From: Acidobacteriota bacterium
GTDB lineage: Bacteria; Acidobacteriota; Terriglobia; Terriglobales; SCQP01
DNA: 64,000 nt
Assembly: GCA_021818955.1 (NCBI GenBank)
Contig: JAKASR010000002.1
Location: 43,659-107,658, forward strand
Direction of reading: 5' to 3'
Program-made: the position numbers and the translations under genes
Notes under the pieces: generated by a model
What the model saw: the letters and a program-made list of their open reading frames with translations, nothing else
Database searches by the model: none
Told to the model about the DNA's origin: nothing
Part shown: positions 1 through 8,937 of the stretch, piece by piece
How the letters are laid out: each line of letters opens with the position of its first letter
Numbering within the stretch: position 1 is the stretch's first letter

Positions 1-1349
1 TGTTTGGGCGTATGCTGCAGACGGAATTGGGTAAACACCTTGTCGTCGGGAATCAACATGCGATCGTAAAAGGCGAATTTGGTGTCGATGGGCATGCCTT
101 TGACGATCGCCGCCAGGCCGTGGGCCAGCATCGTCGCCAGGGTCGCTTCGTTCGGCAGCACGTCAACCAAGCCCCGGCTGATGACGATCGTGTGGCCGAT
201 ATTAAACACCACCATTGGCGTGACCAGCAGCACCCGGCAGCGCACGTGCGGCTGGATGTTGAGATGGTTGGTGATCTCGAGATTATTGACGACTTGTTCC
301 AGCGTTTTATCCACCGGGCCCGGAGGCGCCAACAATCCGGCCTTTTGCATGCGATGCAAGACATTATCTTCGGCTTCACGCTGCCACATGCGTTCCGCCA
401 CTACGGGCGAATAAGCATCGGCGCCGCTGCTGCGGTCCTGAACAGCGCCTTCCACGATCATCTGCGAAGCGGTGGAGGCGTGGTGGGCGATTTCCAGGCC
501 ATAGCCCCAGATGCGGGTTTCCGCGCCGAAACGGGTATGCCCGGCCAGGCCGAACATGGTCGAGCCTTTGATGTCGGATTCCTCGCTGTACACAAATGCC
601 GGCACCCATAAGCCGGGACGGGCATTGATTCGCCAACTATCGAAGTGAAAATACCGGCTGAACAAAGGCTGCGGCACAAAGGTTCCATTAAAGCGCACCA
701 GGTGCTTCTGCCGCGCCTCCACCCAGATGCGGCCTAAAAACGCGCCATGCACGCCAGGTTTGGGACGCACGTTAAAAACGTAACACCGCACGTTGCCTAA
801 AAAATCCTGCCGCAAATATTTGAAATAGTAGTGGGCGCGATCAAAACGCATGGGATCGGGAAACAACATGTCCACAAAGCCCGCGGACAGGTAATGCAGC
901 GAATAAAAATGACTGACGGCGCTGAGGATGCCCATGCCCCAGCCGGGATGGTTAAGATACGTTTGATCTTGCGCATACCCATGACTGTAATCCAGTTGGC
1001 CGAGGTAATAATGATCGCTAATCGGGACGTCCCCTAATACCGGGTCCAGGCGAAAGTCCTGGATATAGGTTTCGACCACAGGATGGTAGCTCTTCATCAT
1101 CTGATAGAGCTGTTTTTCCTGGCGCGCCATCGTATCAATGATGGCGGCCGCGGTAAGACCTGGTCCCGAAGCGGCCGCTCCGGCCGCAGGAGCTGCCGGG
1201 GTAGAGCTGGCCGATGCCGGGCCGGGCGGGTGCTGCGTGGCCGAACGAGGCGGGGCAGTGGTTTTCGCGGCGGGCGCCTGCGCGTACAGAAACAACCCTG
1301 GCCATAACCCGAGCAAAACCAGATAGCGAAGTGCAGAAGATCGCAGCAT
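1..1349 (-). CDS. Secreted M48-peptidase-like protein lacking the zinc site (partial, 3' end outside window)
   Basis: About 449 residues are visible and the C-terminus lies beyond base 1. The ATG at 1349 has a good ribosome site (GAGGTG, 4-5 nt upstream). An N-terminal signal segment is followed by an Ala/Pro/Thr-rich linker, then a region very similar to the gene at 46211-47878 (shared VETYIQ, DHYYLGQLDY, CYVFNVRP, PAFVYSEESD, HTIVISRGL). The C-terminal part resembles the M48 metallopeptidase core: a hydrophobic strand, SRGLVDVLPNEA, then the helix that normally carries HExxH. Here that helix reads LAHGLAAIV, so the glutamate and second histidine are gone. The start lies 10 bp after the TonB-family gene's stop, so the two are probably co-transcribed. 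The function is unknown; I infer a non-catalytic envelope protein. Confidence 0.75.
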   Translation of the reverse strand, partial: MLRSSALRYLVLLGLWPGLFLYAQAPAAKTTAPPRSATQHPPGPASASSTPAAPAAGAAASGPGLTAAAIIDTMARQEKQLYQMMKSYHPVVETYIQDFRLDPVLGDVPISDHYYLGQLDYSHGYAQDQTYLNHPGWGMGILSAVSHFYSLHYLSAGFVDMLFPDPMRFDRAHYYFKYLRQDFLGNVRCYVFNVRPKPGVHGAFLGRIWVEARQKHLVRFNGTFVPQPLFSRYFHFDSWRINARPGLWVPAFVYSEESDIKGSTMFGLAGHTRFGAETRIWGYGLEIAHHASTASQMIVEGAVQDRSSGADAYSPVVAERMWQREAEDNVLHRMQKAGLLAPPGPVDKTLEQVVNNLEITNHLNIQPHVRCRVLLVTPMVVFNIGHTIVISRGLVDVLPNEATLATMLAHGLAAIVKGMPIDTKFAFYDRMLIPDDKVFTQFRLQHTPK

Positions 1350-1359
1350 GATCACCTCT

Positions 1360-2484
1360 TCAATGCGCCAAGCGGAAACGAATTCGAATCCGGGCGGGAT
1401 AGTTTACGGGTGAGCCGCCACGCAAAGCAGGTTGGAAACGGATACCCTGCGCGGCAGCTATGGCGGCTTGATCCAAACCACCGCCTAAGCCCTGAACCAC
1501 GTGCAAGACTTTGACCTGGCCGGAAGCCAGGAAGATGACCGATAGCCAGACGTCACCTTGCAGATGTTGGGCGCGCGCCGTGGCGGTGTATTGCGGATGC
1601 GGCTTATAAAGAATGACCACCGAACGGGTTTGGGGTTGCACCGGAGCCGCCGCTCGCCGCGCTGGCGTAGCGGATTCCGTTTGTCCGAAACCGGCACTTT
1701 GTACGGAGCCGGAAGGCCCGCTAGCCACTCCACCATTCTCGCCGCTGCCAAATCCGATCCGGGCGATGGCTCCAGCGGCGCCATGCCGTCCGCCGGAGCC
1801 ATTGCCTTGACCTGGACCTTCGGGTAAACCGAACGAGCCCACATGCATGACGTTCCCATGCTTGGCATATCGGGGCCCGTGAACCCCATTCGGATCGCCG
1901 AAACCGCCGGTTTGCACCTTTTTCGGATCCAACTGCCGCTTCGGTCCGACGTGCGGCGCGCCGAAAAATGCGCCGGTATGAACTTGCGCCGCGGGCCGGC
2001 GCACCACATTCTTCACCACCGAGTTGAAATTGGCCATGCGCACGATCCGCTGGGGCTTGGGCAGGACGATTTTCGGCAGCCGCAACGGATCGCGCAGCAG
2101 CACCGTTTTGGGCTTCGGCAAAGCTTGCGGTTTCGGCCGATGCAGGCGCGGAGGGGTCGGCGGCGGCGGGGTTTTCATCTCCACCAGATGCCGTAACGCC
2201 CGCGGCATGCGCATTGGATGAATTTTGGGCGGCGGTTGCGGCGGCTGCATCGGGTACAACAGCGTCTCATAGCGCGGATGAAAAATTTTCTGCGCGCCGA
2301 CTCTGAAGCCAAACGCAATCAGCAACGCCATGAGAATGCACTGCACCACAAAGCCGACCCCATAACTGCTCCAGGGCACTTTGCCGGGGACAAGGCTGTG
2401 GAATTGTGGCACCCGAGTATCCGGCGGCGCGGCATCTTTCCGCGTCGTCTTCTCCGGCTTTGGCATGAGCTGTAGTTCCACCAT
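1360..2484 (-). CDS. TonB-family energy transducer protein
   Basis: 374 aa. A short cytoplasmic N-terminus precedes one membrane helix at about residues 41-61. A long Pro/Lys/Arg-rich, then Gly-rich periplasmic spacer follows. The C-terminal domain of about 85 residues (KPHPQYTATARAQHLQGDV to FRLAH) fits the TonB C-terminal fold, in which the partner contributes a strand to outer-membrane receptors. TonB couples the ExbBD proton-motive complex to outer-membrane transport, but many acidobacterial paralogues have unknown partners, and no exbB, exbD or receptor gene is nearby. It is immediately upstream of the degenerate M48-like gene (10 bp), suggesting an envelope-related operon. An alternative in-frame ATG exists six codons downstream. 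Confidence 0.8.
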   Translation of the reverse strand: MVELQLMPKPEKTTRKDAAPPDTRVPQFHSLVPGKVPWSSYGVGFVVQCILMALLIAFGFRVGAQKIFHPRYETLLYPMQPPQPPPKIHPMRMPRALRHLVEMKTPPPPTPPRLHRPKPQALPKPKTVLLRDPLRLPKIVLPKPQRIVRMANFNSVVKNVVRRPAAQVHTGAFFGAPHVGPKRQLDPKKVQTGGFGDPNGVHGPRYAKHGNVMHVGSFGLPEGPGQGNGSGGRHGAAGAIARIGFGSGENGGVASGPSGSVQSAGFGQTESATPARRAAAPVQPQTRSVVILYKPHPQYTATARAQHLQGDVWLSVIFLASGQVKVLHVVQGLGGGLDQAAIAAAQGIRFQPALRGGSPVNYPARIRIRFRLAH

Positions 2485-2814
2485 TTTTTTCTCTTTCGGT
2501 GCACGTTCAGCGCCATTGCAACCAGCTCGTGCGCTTTCTTTCTAAATTCTTGAAAGCGGAGAATTAAACCCTTGAGATTGCGCGATTTAAATGGGCCTGC
2601 CGAATCCAGCTCAGGCGACGCCGTGGAAACGAACTTCACCCTGTGGCGCCGAAGCAGGTAAAAGCGTCGTTAACCTGCAGTTTTTTATTACCTGCCTTCA
2701 TAAGTGCATTCGAGAGTTGTCCTGTGCAAAGATTCCGAGATGAGCGCCGGCCGAAACTGCAAAAATTTGCACAAGCCGCGCGCGCCCTTTCCGGCACAAT
2801 GCTTAGTAAGCAGC
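2485..2814. other. Divergent intergenic region (330 bp), no gene seen
   Basis: This stretch separates the leftward tonB-like gene from the rightward prmC, so it should hold promoters for both. No convincing coding frame was found. At about 2656-2680 the arms GCAGGT and ACCTGC flank a 13-nt loop and are followed by a T-rich stretch. This could be a weak terminator or an operator, but the stem is only 6 bp. Confidence 0.4.
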
Positions 2815-3729
2815 ATGCGGATCAGGGAACTCAGGCAAAGCGCGCGGGAGCATTTGCGGCAAGCGGCAAGCAGCCAGCCCGAAGCCAGCGCGGATATATT
2901 GCTGGCGCGCGCGCTCGGCCAAAACATCGCCTGGCTCTATGCCCATCCCGAAGCGGAAATCGAGCCGGATAAATTGCGCATTTTCGAAAGCTGGTTGCAC
3001 CGGCGCGCTACCGGCCAGCCCACGCAATATATTACCGGGGTGCAGGAATTTTATGGACGCGAGTTTCACGTCAATCCTGCCGTACTGGTCCCGCGGCCAG
3101 AAACAGAGATATTGATCGAAGCCGCTCTCGAGCGAGCCCTGCAGTTTCCCGCGCCGCGCATCGCCGATATCGGGACAGGTTCGGGATGCATCGCGATCAC
3201 ACTGGCACTGGAGCTGGCCGCTCGACATCATGCCGCTCAAGTTTGGGGAGTGGATATTTCCGCCCCGGCTTTGGCCGTGGCGCAAGCGAATGCCCGAAAT
3301 TTACGCGCCCCTGTACAGTGGCTACAAGGAGACCTGCTGGAGCCCTGGCGGCGCGAACTCTCAGACTTCGAGGCGGTGAACGCGCCAGAGCATTTGGACA
3401 TGATCGTCTCGAACCCGCCTTATATCGCCGAAACCGAACTCGAATCCTTGCAAAAGGAAGTGCGCGAGCATGAACCGCGGCTAGCGCTGATTGCCGGGCC
3501 AACCGGTATGGAGGCCTACGACCGGCTACTTCCCCAAGCTCGAGAGCTTTTACATGAAGGCGGTTGGCTGATTTTGGAATTGGGGCATGCGACCGCCTGG
3601 CAGATTTTGCCGGTATTGCAGAATCCGGACTGGAATGCATTGGAAATTCGCAAGGATCTTCAGGGCATTCCGCGCGTATTAATCGCTCGACGCGCCCATG
3701 ATCGGGAACTATCCAGGCAGGCAAAATAA
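2815..3729 (+). CDS. prmC: Peptide chain release factor N5-glutamine methyltransferase
   Basis: 304 aa from the ATG at 2815 (MRIRELRQ). It methylates the glutamine of the GGQ motif in release factors RF1/RF2, using S-adenosylmethionine. The sequence shows an N-terminal helical domain, the linker YGREFHVNPAVLVPRPETE typical of HemK/PrmC, SAM motif I as DIGTGSGCIAI, an acidic motif II (WGVDISAPAL), and the catalytic NPPY in SNPPYIAETELESL. Length matches the family. An upstream in-frame start at 2704 exists, but the extra 37 residues have no family counterpart. No prfA lies next to it here, unlike in many genomes. Confidence 0.93.
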   Translation: MRIRELRQSAREHLRQAASSQPEASADILLARALGQNIAWLYAHPEAEIEPDKLRIFESWLHRRATGQPTQYITGVQEFYGREFHVNPAVLVPRPETEILIEAALERALQFPAPRIADIGTGSGCIAITLALELAARHHAAQVWGVDISAPALAVAQANARNLRAPVQWLQGDLLEPWRRELSDFEAVNAPEHLDMIVSNPPYIAETELESLQKEVREHEPRLALIAGPTGMEAYDRLLPQARELLHEGGWLILELGHATAWQILPVLQNPDWNALEIRKDLQGIPRVLIARRAHDRELSRQAK

Positions 3730-3836
3730 AAAATGTCCACGATCACAATCAACCGCCCTCGCGCCCGCATCTGGCGTGGATTGCAAGGCAGTGATAGCCT
3801 GTTGACAGCCCTTTTACGGGCCGCAAGGGCGGCATT

Positions 3837-4157
3837 GTGGCAAACAAAACTGAAATCTCCAAAGCTGATCTGAATTCCCAAATCCTGCATTTGATTGCTG
3901 AAGAAATGGCAATCGAAGAGGCGGAACTTTCGCCTGATGTCTCATTTACCGATGATTTGAACCTGGATGAAATCGATATCGCCGAGCTTTTAATGCAAGC
4001 GGAACGCCAGTTGGGCGCGCGGGAGTTCAGTGACGCGGAATGGGAAGAGGTTCGCACCGTAGGCGATTATCTACAACTGGTCGAACAACATCTGGAGCGC
4101 AAGCCCAAAACCAAAACTCATGCCAAGCCGGCCACGGCCAAGAAAAAGAAAAAATAG
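3837..4157 (+). CDS. Acyl-carrier-protein-like protein lacking the phosphopantetheine serine
   Basis: 106 aa, GTG start with AAGGGCGG upstream. The first 80 residues align with the acyl carrier protein fold: a first helix, FTDDLNLDEIDIAELLMQAE at the position of the ACP recognition helix, then a TVGDYLQLVEQHL third helix. In a working ACP the motif is D-S-L(or I)-D; here it is D44-E45-I46-D47, so the serine that carries 4'-phosphopantetheine is glutamate. The tail is a Lys/Ala/Thr-rich basic extension ending in six lysines. It therefore cannot be a conventional acyl carrier. It lies between prmC and dprA. A structural or regulatory role is possible, but I cannot name one. Confidence 0.75.
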   Translation: MANKTEISKADLNSQILHLIAEEMAIEEAELSPDVSFTDDLNLDEIDIAELLMQAERQLGAREFSDAEWEEVRTVGDYLQLVEQHLERKPKTKTHAKPATAKKKKK

Positions 4158-4274
4158 GTTAAGTCATTGAAAATAAAGGCTAAATAATTTTCCGGCCCGG
4201 CGTTTGTGCGCGCTCCAACCGGCCGGCGTGAATAAGGTTTGTCCTTGGCTCTTTTTCCTGTTAGTCTCGCCGCG

Positions 4275-5426
4275 ATGAATCCCGCACCCTCCCCCGCCGA
4301 TTCGCGCATTCTTTGGCTGGGGCTACATCTGACGCCCAATTTGGGAGCGCGAGGCATCGAGCGCCTGATGGAAAATTTCGGCGCAATTGAGGCAATCTAT
4401 CAAGCCAGCTTGACTGAATTGGAAGCTTGCCAGATCGCCCCCGCCGCCGCTCAGTATATTCATGACGGGCGTGCTTTAGCCGAAGGTGAAAGAGAATTTC
4501 AAGCCGCCTCCCTATTGGGAATTGAAATACTGACCCGTGGCGATCATGCCTACCCACCATTGCTGGCCGAAATCCCGGATCCGCCGTTTGTAATGTATGT
4601 ACGCGGTTCAGCCGCGAAGCTGCAGGAATTGAGCATAGCCGTAGTGGGCACTCGCCACCCCACGCCGTATGGGCGGTTGATGACGGAACGGTTGGGAGCA
4701 GGTCTGGCGCAATCGGGGCTGGCCGTGGTCAGCGGGTTGGCACGGGGTATTGACTCATTGGCGCAAAAAGCCTGCCTGGATGCGGGAGGACTGACCATAG
4801 CGGTTTTAGGCACCGGAGTGGATGTGATCTACCCACGCGAGAACACCGCTTTAGCCAATGCAATTTTAGAAAAAGGAGGGGTGCTATTATCAGAATTCGC
4901 ATTGGGAACGCCGGCAACCCCGCAAAATTTTCCTATCCGCAATCGACTGATCAGCGGTTTAAGTTTAGGCGTGCTTGTAGTGGAAGGTGGCGAGCATAGC
5001 GGCTCGCGTATTACCGCGCGGTTGGCTTTGGAACAGAATCGGGATCTATACGCCATCCCAGGCCTGGTGACACAAAAGCAAGCCTGGCTGCCCAATCACC
5101 TGATCCGCGAAGGCGGCAAGCTTGTTCGCATGGCGGAGGATATCCTGGAGGAGTTGCCCACTTGGGTAAAGCAGCGATTGCAGCCATTACCGGGTAGTAG
5201 AAACACCGGGGAGCCAACAAATGTACCGGCTCGCTCCAGCCTGGCCGAACCTGCGCGCCGGGTATTATCGGCGCTTCGTTTGGAAGAAGCGACCCAACTT
5301 GAAGTCCTGCAGGATCGCCTCGGCGGGGACTTCACTCCAGCCAAACTGCTGGCCTTATTATTTGAACTGGAATTGTCCGGTTGGGTCCGCCAGATGCCAG
5401 GGCAATTTTATGTCCGGGCGCATTAG
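4275..5426 (+). CDS. dprA: DNA processing protein DprA (Smf)
   Basis: 383 aa from the ATG at 4275; a TTG 12 codons upstream is less likely. DprA binds incoming single-stranded DNA and loads RecA during natural transformation. Visible parts are an N-terminal helix-hairpin/SAM-like region, the Rossmann-like DprA core with VVGTRHPTPYG, VVSGLARGIDSLAQKACL and VLGTGVDVIYPREN, the FPIRNRLISGLS segment, and a C-terminal winged-helix domain (about residues 315-383) characteristic of DprA in many phyla. It sits upstream of topA, a common dprA-topA arrangement in bacteria. Confidence 0.95.
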   Translation: MNPAPSPADSRILWLGLHLTPNLGARGIERLMENFGAIEAIYQASLTELEACQIAPAAAQYIHDGRALAEGEREFQAASLLGIEILTRGDHAYPPLLAEIPDPPFVMYVRGSAAKLQELSIAVVGTRHPTPYGRLMTERLGAGLAQSGLAVVSGLARGIDSLAQKACLDAGGLTIAVLGTGVDVIYPRENTALANAILEKGGVLLSEFALGTPATPQNFPIRNRLISGLSLGVLVVEGGEHSGSRITARLALEQNRDLYAIPGLVTQKQAWLPNHLIREGGKLVRMAEDILEELPTWVKQRLQPLPGSRNTGEPTNVPARSSLAEPARRVLSALRLEEATQLEVLQDRLGGDFTPAKLLALLFELELSGWVRQMPGQFYVRAH

Positions 5427-5649
5427 AGTGCGGAATGGGAGCAAGCCTTGATGCATCCGATTGAAATTTAAGAAGTTGTATCCTTCTCCTGGCGGGAAGC
5501 ATCAGCTTTATGACTACCGCTTCCGGTGCTGCTACGCACGCAATGCACCGGATATGTTACGCTCCCAAAAAGACTGACCCCCCGCAGGCCGGACCTGATC
5601 GCCGGAAGTTATTTAACTGGCGCAAAGGAAAAAAGGGTAGAGCGAAGCA

Positions 5650-8115
5650 ATGCCTAAAAAGAAAGCCATCGTCATTGTCGAATCACCGGCGAAGGCGAAA
5701 ACCATTACCAAGTACCTTGGCCCCGGATTTGACGTGCTTGCGTCGCTAGGGCATATCAAAGATCTGCCCAAGCGTGACCTGGGGGTGGATATCGAGCATG
5801 ATTTTGAGCCCACTTACACCGTGATCCCGGGTAAAGAAAAAGTTTTGGCTCAACTCAAAAAATCCGCCAAGGGAGCAGATTTCATCTATCTGGCCGCCGA
5901 CCCCGACCGCGAAGGCGAAGCCATATGCCAGCACCTGGCCGAGGAGCTGGCCGATGGCGGCAAACGCACAATTCAGCGGGTCAGTTTCAATGAAATCACC
6001 CGCCATGGCGTGGAACATGGGTTTGCCCACCCGACGGAAATTGATCGCAACCTGGTGAATGCGCAACAGGCGCGCCGGGTCCTGGACCGGCTGGTCGGAT
6101 ATCAGATTTCGCCGCTGTTGTGGGACCGTGTACGGCGGGGCATCTCCGCCGGGCGCGTGCAAACGGTGGCATTACGCCTGGTGGTGGAGCGCGAACGCGA
6201 AATCCGCGCGTTCATCAAACGCGAGTACTGGACGCTGGATGCCCACCTCTCCGCCGGCAAGCCGCCTTACTTCGATGCCCGGCTGGTGCGCCGGCTGCAG
6301 GCGGACGGCTCGCCGGAAAAAGACGAATTGGCCGTCAGCGATGCGGTCCAGGCCGAACAATTACAGCAGGCGCTGCAGGCGGCATCGTATCGCGTTCATT
6401 CGGTTGAAACCCGGGAGCGCCGCCGCAATGCCCCCCCGCCATTCATCACCAGCAAACTGCAGCAAGACGCGGGACGCAAGCTGCGCTTCAGCGTCAAGCG
6501 CACGATGATGCTGGCCCAACGGCTCTATGAAGGCAAGGAACTGGGCTCGGAAGGCCTGGTCGGCTTGATCACCTACATGCGCACCGATTCCACCCGCGTT
6601 TCCGACGAAGCCTTGAGCGAGGTGCGGCAATATCTGCAGGGGCAATTCGGCGCCCATTATCTGCCGGAACAACCCAACCGGCATCCCAGCAAGAAAGGCG
6701 CCCAGGACGCACACGAAGCCATTCGCCCCACCTCCGTCGTGCGCGATCCGGAATCCATCAAAGCCTACCTGGCCGAGGACGAATACAAAATTTATAAGCT
6801 GATCTGGCAGCGTTTCGTCGCCTCGCAAATGCCCGCCGCGGTCTTCGATCAGACCGTGGTTGAAATTGACGCCCAGCCTCAAGATGGCGCTTTGGGCTAT
6901 CGCTTGCGTGTAACCGGCTCGGTCCCGAAATTCGACGGTTTTCTCCGTGTCTATGAAGAAAGCAAAGAGAAAGAGGATGAAGAGGACGACGCCCTTAAGC
7001 ACAAGCTGCCGCCGCTGGAAACCGGCCAAGCGCTCAAATTGCTGGAACTCAAACCCGAACAGCACTTCACCGAACCCCCTGCGCGCTACACGGAAGCCGC
7101 CTTGGTCAAGATGCTGGAAGAGAAAGGCATCGGCCGGCCCTCGACCTATGCCACCATCCTGACCACCATCCAGGAGCGCGGTTACGCCAACAAACAAGGC
7201 GGAAAGTTTATTCCTACCGAGCTGGGCTTCGTGGTGAACGATCTGCTGGTGGAAAATTTTCAGGATATTTTCGACACCGCTTATACCGCCCGGCTGGAAG
7301 AAAAGCTCGATGACATCGAGGACGGCCGCGAACGCTGGACGGAAACGCTGGCTGATTTCTATCAAAAGTTCTCCCGCAACCTGGCTTATGCCGAGCGCCA
7401 CATGCCCGACATCAAGCGCATGGAGCGCCCGACCGAACTGGTTTGCGAGAAATGCGGCAAGCCGATGGTCGTCCGCTGGGGCAAGCACGGCTCGTTCCTG
7501 GGTTGCAGCGGCTACCCGGAATGCACGAACACGCGCGAATTGGCCGTCGACCTGCCCGACCTGGACCAAGCTGAACTCACCGAACAAAATCAGGACGAAT
7601 ACTGCGAAAACTGCGGACGCCCGATGGCGCTCAAGCGCGGCCGTTTTGGCCAGTTCCTCGCCTGCACCGGTTACCCGGAATGTAAAACCACGCGCCGCCT
7701 CGATTCTTCCGGACAAAAACAGCCCGATGTGGCACTTACCGAAACTTGCCCGCAGTGCGGCCGCAACCTGATCATCAAGCATGGCCGCTACGGCGAGTTC
7801 ACTTCCTGCAGCGGCTATCCCGAATGCAAATACATCAAACAAAACTTCATCGGCATGAAATGTCCCGAATGCGGCGAAGGCGAGTTGATTGAAAAACGCT
7901 CGCGGCGCGGCAAGGTGTTCTATGGCTGCAATCGCTACCCGAAATGCAAATTCAGCAAATGGCAGCGCCCGGTTCCTGAACCCTGTCCGGAATGCAAAAC
8001 ACCTTATTTGATTCGGAAATTTTCCAAGTCTGGATCGAAGCTGGTGTGCGAAAACGAAGCCTGCAGCTATGAGCGGCCGATTGAAGACGACCAGCCTGCG
8101 CCCAAAAGCGCCTGA
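5650..8115 (+). CDS. topA: DNA topoisomerase I
   Basis: 821 aa type IA topoisomerase that relaxes negative supercoils. The N-terminal TOPRIM domain begins KAIVIVESPAKAKTI and has the DPDREGE motif. The catalytic tyrosine is Y309 in GLITYMRTDST. The C-terminal part carries five zinc-ribbon-like repeats from about residue 600: four clear C4 units (CEKCGKP...C...C, CENCGRP, CPQCGRN, CPECGEG) and a fifth starting CPECKTP. The length and number of zinc modules fit bacterial TopA. A strong intrinsic terminator lies about 190 bp downstream. Confidence 0.97.
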   Translation: MPKKKAIVIVESPAKAKTITKYLGPGFDVLASLGHIKDLPKRDLGVDIEHDFEPTYTVIPGKEKVLAQLKKSAKGADFIYLAADPDREGEAICQHLAEELADGGKRTIQRVSFNEITRHGVEHGFAHPTEIDRNLVNAQQARRVLDRLVGYQISPLLWDRVRRGISAGRVQTVALRLVVEREREIRAFIKREYWTLDAHLSAGKPPYFDARLVRRLQADGSPEKDELAVSDAVQAEQLQQALQAASYRVHSVETRERRRNAPPPFITSKLQQDAGRKLRFSVKRTMMLAQRLYEGKELGSEGLVGLITYMRTDSTRVSDEALSEVRQYLQGQFGAHYLPEQPNRHPSKKGAQDAHEAIRPTSVVRDPESIKAYLAEDEYKIYKLIWQRFVASQMPAAVFDQTVVEIDAQPQDGALGYRLRVTGSVPKFDGFLRVYEESKEKEDEEDDALKHKLPPLETGQALKLLELKPEQHFTEPPARYTEAALVKMLEEKGIGRPSTYATILTTIQERGYANKQGGKFIPTELGFVVNDLLVENFQDIFDTAYTARLEEKLDDIEDGRERWTETLADFYQKFSRNLAYAERHMPDIKRMERPTELVCEKCGKPMVVRWGKHGSFLGCSGYPECTNTRELAVDLPDLDQAELTEQNQDEYCENCGRPMALKRGRFGQFLACTGYPECKTTRRLDSSGQKQPDVALTETCPQCGRNLIIKHGRYGEFTSCSGYPECKYIKQNFIGMKCPECGEGELIEKRSRRGKVFYGCNRYPKCKFSKWQRPVPEPCPECKTPYLIRKFSKSGSKLVCENEACSYERPIEDDQPAPKSA

Positions 8116-8306
8116 GTCGCCCATTTGGTTAACCAGCCGCGCTTATACCAAAATTGGAATTTTCGCGATTCCGGTTCTATGAAAATCTACACTTACCTTC
8201 GGGAAGCAACTTACAACTCTATTTGCATCAATACTTTATCTGCTGTTCTGATCGGTTTGAAAATTGCTGGATAGGTTGCAAGGTCAGTGGGAAAAGTTAG
8301 CCAAAC

Positions 8307-8348
8307 AAAAAGGTAGCCAACCGGTCGAGTGTGTGGCTACCTTTTTTT
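8307..8348 (+). terminator. Rho-independent terminator downstream of topA
   Basis: Perfect arms AGGTAGCCA (8311-8319) and TGGCTACCT (8334-8342) are flanked by A4 and T7 tracts that extend the stem. The loop is 14 nt, and a U-run follows on the plus strand. It lies 191 bp after the topA stop. The 8116-8306 interval has no recognisable gene, so a long 3' UTR or a small RNA is possible. Confidence 0.85.
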
Positions 8349-8408
8349 GTGGCGCGGTCAGCGGTTTAAAATAGAGATGCACCGGACGGTTCCGGCAGCC
8401 CCCCAGAT

Positions 8409-8861
8409 ATGCTTAGCGAACGTATTCAACAGGATCTCGTGGCGGCGATGCGCGCCCGGGAAGAATTGCGCCTCTCGACCTTGCGCATGGCCAAGGCGGC
8501 TTTCAAGAACAAAGAAATTGAAAAACGGCGCCCCTTGGAAGAATCCGAGGTGCAACAAGTGCTGGCCAACCTGATCAAGCAGCGCGAAGATTCGATTGCG
8601 CAATTTCTTCAGGGCGGGCGGCGGGACCTGGCGGATAAAGAAAAAGCCGAAATCGCGATTCTGGAGGCGTACCTGCCTCGCCAGCTATCCGCCGAAGAGA
8701 TGGCGGCCGTGGTGGATGCGGTGATCGCGGACACCGGCGCCAAAAACGCGCGCGAAATGGGACCGGTCATGAAGGCCGCTATGGCCCGGTTTCAAGCCCA
8801 GGGGGCGCGGGTGGACGGCAAACAACTCAGCGAACTGGTGCGCCGGCGCCTGAACGGCTAG
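8409..8861 (+). CDS. GatB/YqeY domain protein
   Basis: 150 aa, the normal length of stand-alone YqeY proteins. It begins MLSERIQQDLVAAMRAREELRLSTLRM, the conserved N-terminal helices of the family. It contains REDSIAQFLQGGRRDLADKE and ends with the tail-domain pattern MGPVMKAAMARFQAQGARVDGKQLSELVRRRL. This matches the tRNA-binding tail domain of GatB amidotransferase subunits. The function of the free-standing protein is not settled; a role in tRNA-dependent amidation or tRNA binding is inferred from the domain. It runs convergently with the methyltransferase gene. Confidence 0.9.
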   Translation: MLSERIQQDLVAAMRAREELRLSTLRMAKAAFKNKEIEKRRPLEESEVQQVLANLIKQREDSIAQFLQGGRRDLADKEKAEIAILEAYLPRQLSAEEMAAVVDAVIADTGAKNAREMGPVMKAAMARFQAQGARVDGKQLSELVRRRLNG

Positions 8862-8937
8862 CAGTGTTCCGAAAGCCCGCGGAATACGGAAGACAAGCCG
8901 CAGCTCTTCAGCGATGAATACGGATTGGTTTTTTCAG

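Noticed and set aside
6361..8124. A 587-aa open frame antisense to topA
   Set aside because: It is a high-GC shadow; the plus strand carries a complete TopA with catalytic and zinc motifs.
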